Positions 36,507-44,923 of a stretch of 64,000 nt of DNA are shown here, in pieces. The DNA is from Mycobacteroides sp. LB1 (GTDB lineage Bacteria; Actinomycetota; Actinomycetes; Mycobacteriales; Mycobacteriaceae): contig NZ_JACCFF010000006.1 in the NCBI RefSeq assembly GCF_013449725.1, forward strand, positions 124,001 through 188,000. Direction: 5' to 3'. The notes beneath the pieces were generated by a model that did not search any database, was not told the origin of the DNA, and saw only the letters and a program-made list of their open reading frames with translations. The position numbers and the translations under genes are program-made. The stretch's first letter is position 1. Every line of letters begins with the position of its first letter.

Positions 36507-37328
36507 CTAACGGATGCGGTCTGCCCGGGTGTAGACATTCATGCTGTCCTCTCGCAGGAATGCAACGAGCGTCATCCCCGACTGCGCCGCCAGATCGACG
36601 GCCAGCGAGGACGGCGCCGACACCGCGGCTAGGATCGGAATCCCTGCCATGGTGGCCTTCTGGGCGAGCTCGAAGGAGGCCCTTCCGCTCACCAGTAGCA
36701 CCGTTCCGGTCAGTGGCAGCCTGTCGTTCTCCAGTGCCCACCCGATGACCTTGTCCACCGCGTTATGCCGGCCGATATCCTCGCGCACTGCCAGCATGGT
36801 GCCGTCGATGGTGAACAGTGCCGCGGCATGCAAGCCGCCCGTCGTCGCAAAAACCTTTTGTGCCGAACGAAGTTTGTCGGGCAGGCCAACCAGTGTGTGC
36901 GACTCGATCGTGGACGGGTCGTCACCGGGGGAGAAGCGGCTGATTGTGCGTACCGCTTCCAAGGAGCCTTTGCCGCAGACACCGCAGGAGGAGGTGGTGT
37001 AGAAGTTCCTCGTCACCGCCGGGTCCGGTGCGGGAACTCCGGGGGCCAAGGTGGCATCCAGGACGTTGTAGGTGTTCAGACCGTCGGGTCCTTCGCCCTG
37101 GCAGTAGCGCACGGTCAACAGATCTTCGCGGCCGGCGATGACCCCTTCGGTGAGCAGGAACCCTTGGGTGAGTTCGACATCCGATCCGGGGGTGCGCATT
37201 GTGACGGCCACCGCCTGCCCGTTCACCCGAATCTCCAGGGGCTCCTCGACGACCAGTGTCTCGCTGCGGTCGTTGTGTTCGACACCCTCGATGCGCCGAA
37301 TGCGCCGCCTGTCGGTGACCCTACCCAC
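36507..37328 (-). CDS. fdhD: FdhD, sulfurtransferase for formate dehydrogenase activation
   Basis: 273 residues from GTG 37328, overlapping the end of the upstream FDH-like gene by eight bases. The essential Cys pair is in SSCGVCGK (Cys115, Cys118), and GRHNAVDKVIG and LLVSGRASFELAQKA are conserved. FdhD carries sulfur from a cysteine desulfurase to the molybdenum cofactor of formate dehydrogenases. Coupling to the FDH-like gene shows they form one functional unit. MobA, which makes the guanylated cofactor, is also encoded in this window. Confidence 0.94.
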   Translation of the reverse strand: MGRVTDRRRIRRIEGVEHNDRSETLVVEEPLEIRVNGQAVAVTMRTPGSDVELTQGFLLTEGVIAGREDLLTVRYCQGEGPDGLNTYNVLDATLAPGVPAPDPAVTRNFYTTSSCGVCGKGSLEAVRTISRFSPGDDPSTIESHTLVGLPDKLRSAQKVFATTGGLHAAALFTIDGTMLAVREDIGRHNAVDKVIGWALENDRLPLTGTVLLVSGRASFELAQKATMAGIPILAAVSAPSSLAVDLAAQSGMTLVAFLREDSMNVYTRADRIR

Positions 37329-39678
37329 GGGCTTCCAGCCGGATCACGACCGCCTTGGACACCGGGGTGTTGGAACGCTCCGCGACGTGATCAAGGGGCA
37401 CAAGCGGATTGGTTTCGGGATAGTAGGCGGCCGCGTTACCCCGGGGCGTGGAATACGGCACCACCAGGAAGTCCTCGGCCCGCCGCTCCTCGAGTGTTCC
37501 GTCGGCGCCGGTGTATTCGGAGACAAGATCCACCCGCGCGCCCTCGGATAACCCAAATGCCACCAGGTCTTCTGGGTTTACGAAGACCACCCGGCGGCCG
37601 CCCTTGACGCCGCGGTATCGGTCGTCCAGGCCGTAGATGGTGGTGTTGTACTGGTCGTGGCTGCGCAGCGTCTGCAAGACCAGCCGGCCATCGGGGATCT
37701 GCACCCATTCCAGCGGTGCCACCGAGAAGTTGGCCTTGCCTGTGTGGGTGGGGAATTGGCGATCGTCACGTGGCGGATGCGGCAGACCGAACCCGTCTGG
37801 TTGGCGGACCTTGGTGTTGTAGTCAGTGCATCCGGGCACTACTCGTGAGATGGCATCGCGGATGGTGTCGTAGTCCTCGATGAACCTCTCCCACGGCACC
37901 GGATGCGTTGGGCCCAGGGCGGCGCGTGCCATCTGGCAGACGATGGCCACCTCGCTGCGCAGCTCCGTGCTGGGCGGGTGCAGACTGCCGCGCGACAGGT
38001 GCACCATGGACATCGAATCTTCCACGGAAACAAGTTGCTTTCCCGATTTCTGGATATCGCGGTCGGTGCGCCCGAGGGTGGGCAGGATAAGTGCAGTGCG
38101 ACCGTTCACCAGGTGGCTGCGATTGAGCTTGGTGGAGATCTGCACCGTCAGTGCGCAATTGCGTAGCGCGGCCTCCGTAACGGCGGTGTCAGGGGTGGCG
38201 GAGGCGAAATTGCCGCCCATGCCGATGAAGACCGAGACCTTGCCGTCCCGCATGGCCCGGATCGCGTCGACGGTGTCGAGCCCGTGCTTGCGCGGGGTGG
38301 TGATGCCGAACTCGGAATCCAATGCGGCCAGGAATGATTCGGGCATCTTCTCCCAGATGCCCATGGTGCGGTCACCCTGGACGTTCGAGTGACCACGCAC
38401 GGGGCACACTCCGGCACCCGGCTTGCCGATCATGCCGCGCATCAGCAGCAGGTTCGTCGCTTCGCCGATGGTGGCAACCGCATGCCGGTGCTGGGTGAGG
38501 CCCATCGCCCAGCAGAAGATGGTGCGCTTTGACTCGGCAAGCAGGTTCGCCACGGTACGCAGCTGGGACATCTCGATTCCCGTTGCCTGCGAGACGGTTT
38601 CCCAGTCGACCGTCCGGGTTTGCGCGGCCCATTCCTCGTATCCCGCGCAATGCTCCTCGATGAATTGCCGGTCGACGACGCTCCCCGGGTTGGCGTCTTC
38701 GGCTTCCAGGAGCAGCCTGCCCAGGCCGGCGAAGAGCGCCATATCGCCGCCGAGGCGGATCTGCAGGAACTCGTCGGCGATCGCCACGCCGTGGCCGACA
38801 ACGCCGTTGACCTTTTGCGGGTCCTTGAACCGAAGCAGCCCGGCCTCCGGGAGCGGATTGACGGCAATAATCTTGGCGCCGTTGGCTTTCGCCTTCTCCA
38901 GCACCGACAGCATGCGGGGATGATTGGTGCCGGGATTTTGGCCGGCGATGAGGATGACGTCGGCGTGCTCGATATCCGGTATGGATACCGAACCCTTACC
39001 GATTCCGATCGAGTCCGTCAGTGCGGTACCCGAGGACTCGTGGCACATATTGGAGCAGTCGGGCAGGTTGTTGGTGCCCAGGCTGCGGACCATCAGCTGG
39101 TAGCAGAATGCTGCCTCGTTACTGGTGCGCCCCGAGGTGTAGAACGCCAGGCGGTCTGGGTCGGCAGCGGCGTTGATCTCACTGGCGATGAGCCGGTAGG
39201 CGTCGTCCCAGTCGATCGGCCGGTAGTGCGATTCGCCCGTGTGCAGCACCATCGGGTGGCTGAGGCGACCTTGCTGGCTGAGCCAGTATTCGGGTAGCTC
39301 ACGGAGTTCGTCTACGGAGTGCTGGGCGAAGAACTCCGGGGTGACCGTGCGCTTAGTTGCCTCTTCGGCCACCGCTTTGGCCCCGTTCTCGCAGAACTCG
39401 GCGAGTTTGCGGTGGCCCGGAGTTTCGGGCCAGGCGCAGCCGGGGCAGTCGAAGCCGTGGCGTTGATTCAGCTTGGTCAGTGTCGCGACGGTGCGTAGCG
39501 GACCCATTTGTTCGAAGGCGCGTTGCAGAGAAACTCCCACCGCGGTCATTCCTGCGGCGACGTCCTTCGCCCCGGTGACCGCGATATGGGGTTCGCCGCC
39601 TTCACCCGACTCAGGCGCGCTGCCGTGGCCAAAGCCGTCACCAACCGTCGGTATCCGGTGCCCGGTCATGATTCTCAT
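37321..39678 (-). CDS. Molybdopterin oxidoreductase, FdhF/YdeP-type formate dehydrogenase-like
   Basis: 785 residues from ATG 39678 (AGG six bases upstream); ATG 39669 and a longer frame to 39744 are alternatives. It has the YdeP-type N-terminus GFDCPGCAWPE with only two Cys (78, 81) rather than a full 4Fe-4S motif. Molybdopterin-binding segments include NMCHESSG, GQNPGTNHPRM and GVCPVRGHSNVQGDRTMGI, and a C-terminal dinucleotide-binding domain is present. No selenocysteine position is needed; the metal-ligand candidate is Cys in DCSNMCH. Overlap with fdhD supports formate or a similar substrate. It may be soluble and lack a partner subunit. Confidence 0.85.
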   Translation of the reverse strand: MRIMTGHRIPTVGDGFGHGSAPESGEGGEPHIAVTGAKDVAAGMTAVGVSLQRAFEQMGPLRTVATLTKLNQRHGFDCPGCAWPETPGHRKLAEFCENGAKAVAEEATKRTVTPEFFAQHSVDELRELPEYWLSQQGRLSHPMVLHTGESHYRPIDWDDAYRLIASEINAAADPDRLAFYTSGRTSNEAAFCYQLMVRSLGTNNLPDCSNMCHESSGTALTDSIGIGKGSVSIPDIEHADVILIAGQNPGTNHPRMLSVLEKAKANGAKIIAVNPLPEAGLLRFKDPQKVNGVVGHGVAIADEFLQIRLGGDMALFAGLGRLLLEAEDANPGSVVDRQFIEEHCAGYEEWAAQTRTVDWETVSQATGIEMSQLRTVANLLAESKRTIFCWAMGLTQHRHAVATIGEATNLLLMRGMIGKPGAGVCPVRGHSNVQGDRTMGIWEKMPESFLAALDSEFGITTPRKHGLDTVDAIRAMRDGKVSVFIGMGGNFASATPDTAVTEAALRNCALTVQISTKLNRSHLVNGRTALILPTLGRTDRDIQKSGKQLVSVEDSMSMVHLSRGSLHPPSTELRSEVAIVCQMARAALGPTHPVPWERFIEDYDTIRDAISRVVPGCTDYNTKVRQPDGFGLPHPPRDDRQFPTHTGKANFSVAPLEWVQIPDGRLVLQTLRSHDQYNTTIYGLDDRYRGVKGGRRVVFVNPEDLVAFGLSEGARVDLVSEYTGADGTLEERRAEDFLVVPYSTPRGNAAAYYPETNPLVPLDHVAERSNTPVSKAVVIRLEARG

Positions 39679-39781
39679 TCTGGACCTGTCGGCCGGTCTC
39701 GGCGCCACAACCCCCTGATAGTCGTCGCGGAGCGATGGCGCCAACGGGCAACCAAGCAGATGCTTGGCTGATCCTTGTGAT

Positions 39782-39814
39782 TTGCCTCACGTCTACTGGC
39801 GGGTAGTGAGGCAA
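39782..39814. promoter_or_regulatory. Inverted repeat in the FDH/korA divergent interval
   Basis: TTGCCTCAC (39782-39790) and GTGAGGCAA (39806-39814) are perfect 9-bp inverted repeats with 15 bp between. The interval 39679-39997 (319 bp) contains no gene and must hold both divergent promoters. This is the clearest operator-like element in it. Confidence 0.45.
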
Positions 39815-39997
39815 CGGCACTGGCCAGGCAGTAGGAATTGTCTCGACAGGTGTCAAGTTTCGCGCCTACGGGCACGCCCTCGTCAAGGTCAGCGGTGCGA
39901 AAGTGTAATAATCGGTACTGAGAGTGACAGAAAACTCCGCTGAATGGTGGCGTACGTACCGCCACCGCCGGAGTTCGTCGTGAAAGGTAGGTCACCG

Positions 39998-41905
39998 GTG
40001 GGCGACGGAGCCGTATCGGAGAAGCTGGAAAAGGTCGTCATCCGGTTTGCTGGAGACTCGGGCGACGGTATGCAGCTCACCGGAGACCGATTTACCTCCG
40101 AGGCCGCGGTCTTCGGTAATGACCTCGCCACACAGCCCAATTACCCCGCCGAAATCCGCGCCCCACAGGGCACGCTGCCCGGTGTTTCGTCCTTCCAGAT
40201 TCAGATTGCCGACTACGACATCCTCACCGCGGGCGACAGGCCCGACGTACTGGTGGCGATGAACCCGGCGGCTCTCAAGGCCAACATCGGCGATCTGCCG
40301 CGCGGCGGCATGGTGATCGCCAACTCCGATGAGTTCACCAAGCGGAACCTGGCCAAGGTCGACTACCAGTCCGATCCGCTCGAGCACGACGATATGTCGG
40401 ACTATGTGGTGTATCAGGTCCCGATGACCACTTTGGCGCTCGGTGCCGTCGAGCCCGCCGGAGTCTCGAAGAAAGACGGCGCACGCACCAAGAACATGTT
40501 CGCGTTGGGGCTGCTGTCCTGGATGTACCACCGTCCCTTGGAGGGCACCGAACAGTTCCTGCGGGAGAAGTTCGCGAAGAAGCCCGATGTGGCCGAGGCC
40601 AACATCCTGGCCTTCCGGGCCGGCTGGAACTACGGCGAGACCACCGAAGCCTTCGGAACCACCTACGAGGTGGCCAAGGCTTCGCTTCCGCCTGGCGAGT
40701 ACCGGCAGGTTTCGGGTAACACGGCGTTGTCCTACGGCGTTGTCGCCGCGGGACAGCTTGCGAAAACCCAGGTGGTGCTCGGTACCTACCCGATCACCCC
40801 GGCATCCGACATCCTGCACGAGCTGAGCAAGCTCAAGCATTTCGGCGTGCTGAGCTTCCAGGCCGAGGATGAGATCGCTGGAATCGGTGCGGCCCTTGGG
40901 GCTTCGTTCGGTGGCGCCCTGGGCGTCACCAGCACCTCCGGCCCCGGTGTGGCGCTCAAGAGCGAGGCGGTGGGGCTGGCGGTCATGACTGAACTGCCGC
41001 TTCTGGTGATCGACGTGCAGCGCGGCGGACCGTCGACGGGTCTGCCCACCAAGACCGAGCAGGCCGATCTGCTACAGGCCCTCTACGGGCGCAACGGTGA
41101 GTCACCCATCGCGGTGCTGGCACCGCGGTCGCCCTCGGACTGCTTCGATGTCGCCGTCGAGGCGGTGCGTATCGCGCTCACCTACCGGACCCCGGTGATG
41201 ATCCTGTCCGATGGAGCAATCGCCAATGGCTCTGAGCCGTGGGCCATTCCGGATATCGCGAGCTACCCGGCGATCGAGCACACATTCGCCACACCGGACC
41301 AGGACTTCGCGCCCTACAACCGCGATCCCGAGACACTGGCCCGCCAGTTCGCCGTGCCCGGCACCCCCGGGCTGGAGCACCGTATCGGCGGCCTGGAGAA
41401 GGCCAACGGTTCGGGCAACATTTCCTACGACCCGGCCAACCACGACCTCATGGTGCGGTTGCGCCAGCTCAAGATCGACGGAATCACCGTGCCGGACTTG
41501 GAGGTTGACGATCCGAGCGGCGGTGCCGAACTGCTCATGGTCGGGTGGGGCAGCTCGTACGGCCCCATCGGCGAGGCATGCCGGCGCGCCCGCCGGAAGG
41601 GCCTCAAGGTGGCCCATGCCCACCTGCGTCACCTCAACCCGTTCCCGCAGAACCTGGGTGAGGTACTACGCAAATACCCGAAGGTCGTTGCGCCGGAGAT
41701 GAACCTTGGACAGCTCTCGCTACTGCTGCGCGGCAAGTTCCTGGTGGATGTGCAATCGGTGACGAAGGTGCAGGGTATGGCCTTCCTCGCCGACGAGGTC
41801 GAAGAAATCATCGATGCGGCCCTGGACGGGTCACTCGCCGAAAAGGAAAGTCAGAAGGCTGTACTCGCGCGCGAATCAGCGGTGGCCGTAGGGGATCGAG
41901 CATGA
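39998..41905 (+). CDS. korA: 2-oxoglutarate:ferredoxin oxidoreductase, alpha subunit
   Basis: 635 residues from GTG 39998, chosen because AAAGGTAGG precedes it and the protein then starts close to the conserved KLEKVVIRFAGDSGDGMQL. The gamma-type domain is N-terminal (to about 190), followed by the alpha pyrimidine-binding domain (GNTALSYGVVAAGQ, YPITPASDILHELS, AEDEIAGIGAA, STSGPG). With KorB it makes succinyl-CoA, CO2 and reduced ferredoxin from 2-oxoglutarate, an oxygen-tolerant CoA-dependent branch used during beta-oxidation in M. tuberculosis (Rv2455c). It overlaps korB by four bases. Confidence 0.95.
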   Translation: MGDGAVSEKLEKVVIRFAGDSGDGMQLTGDRFTSEAAVFGNDLATQPNYPAEIRAPQGTLPGVSSFQIQIADYDILTAGDRPDVLVAMNPAALKANIGDLPRGGMVIANSDEFTKRNLAKVDYQSDPLEHDDMSDYVVYQVPMTTLALGAVEPAGVSKKDGARTKNMFALGLLSWMYHRPLEGTEQFLREKFAKKPDVAEANILAFRAGWNYGETTEAFGTTYEVAKASLPPGEYRQVSGNTALSYGVVAAGQLAKTQVVLGTYPITPASDILHELSKLKHFGVLSFQAEDEIAGIGAALGASFGGALGVTSTSGPGVALKSEAVGLAVMTELPLLVIDVQRGGPSTGLPTKTEQADLLQALYGRNGESPIAVLAPRSPSDCFDVAVEAVRIALTYRTPVMILSDGAIANGSEPWAIPDIASYPAIEHTFATPDQDFAPYNRDPETLARQFAVPGTPGLEHRIGGLEKANGSGNISYDPANHDLMVRLRQLKIDGITVPDLEVDDPSGGAELLMVGWGSSYGPIGEACRRARRKGLKVAHAHLRHLNPFPQNLGEVLRKYPKVVAPEMNLGQLSLLLRGKFLVDVQSVTKVQGMAFLADEVEEIIDAALDGSLAEKESQKAVLARESAVAVGDRA

Positions 41906-42999
41906 CCGACGTTTTGAACGGAACCGACAGCGTGAACGGTCTCACCGGTGTGGATCTTGGCCTGAGCGCCAATGCGCTGGTGCCCACCAGCGACGAGCAG
42001 CTGAAGTCGAAGGACTTCACCTCCGATCAGGAGGTGCGCTGGTGCCCCGGATGCGGTGACTACGTCATCCTCAACACCATCCGAGGCTTCCTGCCCGAGC
42101 TTGGTCTCAAGCGCGAGAACATCGTGTTCATCAGCGGCATCGGTTGCTCCAGCCGGTTCCCCTACTACCTCGATACCTACGGCATGCACTCGATTCACGG
42201 GCGTGCCCCGGCCATCGCAACCGGCCTGGCGCTGGCTCGCGAGGACCTGTCGGTGTGGGTGGTGACGGGTGATGGTGACGCGCTGTCCATCGGCGGCAAC
42301 CACCTGATCCACACCCTGCGCCGCAACGTGAACCTGACAATCCTGTTGTTCAACAACCGGATCTACGGCCTCACCAAGGGGCAGTACTCGCCCACCTCGG
42401 AGACCGGCAAGGTCACCAAGTCGACGCCCATGGGCTCGCTGGACTACCCCTTCAACCCGGTGTCGTTGGCGCTGGGCGCCGAGGCCACCTTCGTCGGCCG
42501 AGCACTTGACTCGGACAAGAAGGGCCTGTCGGAGGTGCTGCGTGCCGCGGCCGCGCACCGTGGTTCGGCGCTTGTCGAGATCCTGCAGGACTGCCCGATC
42601 TTCAACGACGGGTCCTTCGACCTGTTGCGCAAGGAAGGCTTCGAGCAGCGCGTTATCAATGTGAGCCACGGCCAGCCGATCACTTTCGGCGCCGAGGGTG
42701 AACTCTGTGTCGTCCGTTCCGGTTTCAGCCTTGAAGTGGCTAAGACTGCGGATGTGAAGGCCGAGGACATCGTGGTGCACGACGCATATTCGGATGATCC
42801 CGCCTACGCGTTCGCACTGTCACGGTTGTCCGAACAGGATCTTGAATACACCGTGATGGGTGTGTTCCGCAGCGTGCAGCGGCCGAGCTATGACGATATG
42901 GCTCGGGAGCAGCTGGCCGTCGCTGCGGCGGCCAAGCCGAGCGACACCGCCGCGTTGCAGGCGCTGTTGACCGGTCGCGACACCTGGACCGTCGGCTAG
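41902..42999 (+). CDS. korB: 2-oxoglutarate:ferredoxin oxidoreductase, beta subunit
   Basis: 365 residues, ATG overlapping the korA stop (ATGA). Thiamine diphosphate binding is marked by GDGDALSIGGNHLIHTLRRN and NNRIYGLTKGQYSPTS. The Cys in RWCPGCGDY and later GIGCSSRFPYY and ILQDCPIF ligate the single 4Fe-4S cluster. It completes the KorAB enzyme. A small stem (AGCTAG-AACTT-CTAGCT, 42998-43014) overlaps the stop. No ferredoxin gene is adjacent. Confidence 0.95.
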   Translation: MTDVLNGTDSVNGLTGVDLGLSANALVPTSDEQLKSKDFTSDQEVRWCPGCGDYVILNTIRGFLPELGLKRENIVFISGIGCSSRFPYYLDTYGMHSIHGRAPAIATGLALAREDLSVWVVTGDGDALSIGGNHLIHTLRRNVNLTILLFNNRIYGLTKGQYSPTSETGKVTKSTPMGSLDYPFNPVSLALGAEATFVGRALDSDKKGLSEVLRAAAAHRGSALVEILQDCPIFNDGSFDLLRKEGFEQRVINVSHGQPITFGAEGELCVVRSGFSLEVAKTADVKAEDIVVHDAYSDDPAYAFALSRLSEQDLEYTVMGVFRSVQRPSYDDMAREQLAVAAAAKPSDTAALQALLTGRDTWTVG

Positions 43000-43014
43000 C
43001 TAGAACTTCTAGCT

Positions 43015-43650
43015 GACCCTGTCCCCGGGCTCGCTCGTCGAGTGTGGGGGGAGGTCGCGAAACGGGCGGGATGCGTCCGTAACCCACACGGTCGGCGATG
43101 CTATGCGCGATAGCGCCGATGGGGTCCGCCGGCTGGCTGGAAAGTCTTTGGTGGCACCGGCTTTGGTGTCTAGGTAGGGCACCGTCAGGTTGCCCCCGTG
43201 TCGGGCGCGTACCTCACTCACATCTCACTTAGGTGGATTGTGTGCGCCTGCGATGGCGCTTGCTGACGTCACTCGCTGCGGTAACGAATTCGTAGACACC
43301 CCTTGGCTTTTGGTCAATCCCTTGGGTATTGGGAATATATGATTTCCTTTCTGCTGTCTACATTTGTGGCAATTGGCAAATTGAGTTACTTGTGATACCA
43401 ATGTGAATAGAGTTAATTTGTCAATTAGCCACGCCGCATGTTGTTGAAGTTTCTATCGTGACGCGTGTGATTTGCTGAATCGTGGCGTGGCTCACAATAT
43501 TGCCGTGATCTGACTCACTTGTGCCAGCTAGAGCGCACTCTGGGCCAACCTGAGAATTTCGTAAGTGACCTGCGGTTAGTCGCTATAGATTCCCTCCGTG
43601 ATTGTTTTGTTATTGGTTTGGGATGTGCGTGTCGTGGGATGACTTTCGCT
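43015..43650. other. Gene-free region with AT-rich island upstream of rpfE
   Basis: No convincing gene lies between korB and rpfE. 43015-43280 is GC-rich with weak open frames only. About 43290-43620 is markedly AT-rich compared with the rest of the window. It contains an imperfect inverted repeat (43368-43386 with 43413-43430), a perfect 9-bp inverted repeat AGCCACGCC/GGCGTGGCT (43427-43435 with 43484-43492) and a CRP-like site. It reads as a large regulatory region, possibly bound by Lsr2-type AT-binding proteins. Confidence 0.6.
43504..43519 (+). promoter_or_regulatory. CRP (Rv3676-type) binding-site candidate
   Basis: GTGA-TCTGAC-TCAC at 43505-43518 keeps the full core of the mycobacterial CRP consensus TGTGA-N6-TCACA; only the two outermost bases differ. 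In M. tuberculosis CRP controls another rpf gene, rpfA. The site is about 400 bp upstream of rpfE. Confidence 0.45.
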
Positions 43651-43659
43651 GAGTCCTTC

Positions 43660-43890
43660 CGTACGGTCCGACGGGTCAACAAATCGGAGCAAAACTCCGA
43701 ACCGTGAACCCTGTAAGTAAATGGGGACAGGAACGCCAGTAGGCAGTTCCTGGCCGCCGGCGAGATGAGCCGGTGAGGCAACAGCCGCCTCCCTTGTCGC
43801 GCCCGACCGAGACGGCGCGATCCGACGAAGATGTCCACCTCGCCTGTAGGTGTGCCAGAGCCCGCTGCGGTTATCCGCAAGCGGGTGGTG
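43660..43890 (+). ncRNA. Structured 5' leader of rpfE, class not recognised
   Basis: Seven perfect short stems occur in a row: TCGGAG/CTCCGA (43684-43700), CAGGAAC/GTTCCTG (43728-43752), CCGGC/GCCGG (43757-43773), GAGGC/GCCTC (43775-43791), TCGCGC/GCGCGA (43797-43820), CACCT/AGGTG (43836-43852) and a CCCGC-GCGG/CCGC-GCGGG hairpin (43861-43885). ACGGT/ACCGT and GGGT/ACCC add alternative crossing pairings around the first stem. The density suggests a regulatory RNA leader. I looked for the c-di-AMP (ydaO) riboswitch expected upstream of rpf genes and did not find its conserved segments. Confidence 0.5.
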
Positions 43891-43919
43891 GTCGGTGCGT
43901 GCCCGGCGAGAGGAACGAC

Positions 43920-44240
43920 ATGAATTACATCCGCAAAACGCTCACCACGGCGGCCATCACCGGCGCGCTCGTCGCGGCTCCGATGGCGCTGGCTGGAACA
44001 GCGAGTGCGGATCCGGTCAACTGGGATGCCATCGCTAACTGCGAGTCCGGTGGCAACTGGGGAATCAACACCGGAAACGGCTATTACGGCGGCCTGCAGT
44101 TCAACATGGGCACCTGGCGCTCCAACGGCGGCGCCGGCTCACCGCACCTCGCTTCGCGCGAGGAGCAGATCCGGATCGCGGAGAACGTGCTGTCCCGTCA
44201 GGGGATCGGCGCATGGCCGGTCTGCGGACGGCGCGGCTAA
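43920..44240 (+). CDS. rpfE: Resuscitation-promoting factor, short RpfE-type
   Basis: 106 residues from ATG 43920 with AGAGGA close upstream. A signal peptide (1-30, ending ASA) leads directly into the lysozyme/transglycosylase-like Rpf domain: VNWDAIANCESGGNWGINTG with catalytic Glu42, GGLQFNMGTW, and the C-terminal WPVCGRRG. Cys41 and Cys102 form the domain disulfide. The domain and C-terminus match M. tuberculosis RpfE (Rv2450c) closely, but the Pro/Ala-rich linker of about 65 residues is missing. It cleaves peptidoglycan outside the cell and promotes exit from dormancy. It has a long structured leader. Confidence 0.88.
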   Translation: MNYIRKTLTTAAITGALVAAPMALAGTASADPVNWDAIANCESGGNWGINTGNGYYGGLQFNMGTWRSNGGAGSPHLASREEQIRIAENVLSRQGIGAWPVCGRRG

Positions 44241-44260
44241 GCCGTAGAACCACCTCAACG

Positions 44261-44312
44261 AGCCACCAAGGGCGTGGCACACCTCGACCGGTGAACCTAC
44301 CCCTTGGTGGCT
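44261..44312 (+). terminator. Terminator-like hairpin after rpfE
   Basis: AGCCACCAAGGG (44261-44272) and CCCTTGGTGGCT (44301-44312) are a perfect 12-bp stem, followed by TGTTGG. It lies 20 bp after the rpfE stop. Confidence 0.65.
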
Positions 44313-44328
44313 TGTTGGCATCTGTGCG

Positions 44329-44334
44329 TACCTT
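44329..44334 (+). promoter_or_regulatory. -10 element of a possible leaderless mobA transcript
   Basis: TACCTT fits TANNNT and ends six bases before ATG 44341, consistent with a leaderless mRNA; no Shine-Dalgarno is seen. Confidence 0.4.
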
Positions 44335-44340
44335 TCCCGT

Positions 44341-44919
44341 ATGAACGCACTCGCGGCGGTGGTGCTCACCGGGGGAGCCTCGCGCCGCATGGGCCGCGAC
44401 AAGGCGACCATCCGCTGGGGCGGGGAGAGCCTGGCGGAACGCATCGTGCGAACAGTGAGCTCACGCTGTGCGCCGGTGATCGTGGTGCGCGCGCCGCATC
44501 AGGACATGGGTGATCTCGGAGGGAGTTTAGACACGGTCGTCGTCGTCGACCCGCAGCCGGGGCAGGGGCCGCTGGTGGCGCTGGGACAGGGCTTGCGGGC
44601 CGCCGCGGAACGGGGAGCACTCAGAGCCTTTGTCTGTGCCGTCGACATGCCGTTGCTTGCCTCGGCGCTCATCGATGAACTCGCCACCGGCGGTGGCCGC
44701 ATCACCCTCGCCACTGCGGACGGCCGGGATCACTACCTGGCGGCCGTGTATGACACGGACCTATGCGACACCATTGATGAGTTGACGTCCACCGGGGAGC
44801 GACGGCTCGGCTCGCTTTTCGAGAGCGTTGGTGCGCAACGAATTTCGATATCCAACCCGAAATGGGTCGCCAACGTGAACACGGAGGCGGAGCTGGCCGC
44901 GTTGCCACCTCTACCCTGA
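44341..44919 (+). CDS. mobA: Molybdenum cofactor guanylyltransferase
   Basis: 192 residues. The nucleotidyltransferase loop is LTGGASRRMGRDKA (9-22), followed by VVDPQPGQGPLVALGQGL and CAVDMPLLASALIDEL, the GTP- and metal-binding segments of MobA. It joins GMP to molybdopterin to give the bis-MGD cofactor used by formate dehydrogenase-type enzymes such as the one at 37321. The orthologue is Rv2453c; in this genome it lies after rpfE rather than before it. The next gene starts five bases downstream. Confidence 0.9.
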   Translation: MNALAAVVLTGGASRRMGRDKATIRWGGESLAERIVRTVSSRCAPVIVVRAPHQDMGDLGGSLDTVVVVDPQPGQGPLVALGQGLRAAAERGALRAFVCAVDMPLLASALIDELATGGGRITLATADGRDHYLAAVYDTDLCDTIDELTSTGERRLGSLFESVGAQRISISNPKWVANVNTEAELAALPPLP

Positions 44920-44923
44920 CAGA

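Noticed and set aside
43009..43221. Minus-strand 70-codon frame downstream of korB
   Set aside because: No ribosome-binding site, no domain or membrane segment, ordinary GC-driven open frame.
43519..43707. Short plus-strand frame in the rpfE upstream region
   Set aside because: Low-complexity codon use in AT-rich DNA, no start signal, overlaps the structured leader.
43765..43776. Further copy of the GATGAGCC dispersed motif
   Set aside because: Only GATGAGCCG matches, and the bases belong to the CCGGC/GCCGG stem of the rpfE leader.
43500..43919. c-di-AMP (ydaO) riboswitch upstream of rpfE
   Set aside because: Expected for rpf genes in actinobacteria, but I could not find the conserved GGGGUGAAUC, CCGAACCCG or CAGCUAACC segments. 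Only AGTAGG occurs, out of context.
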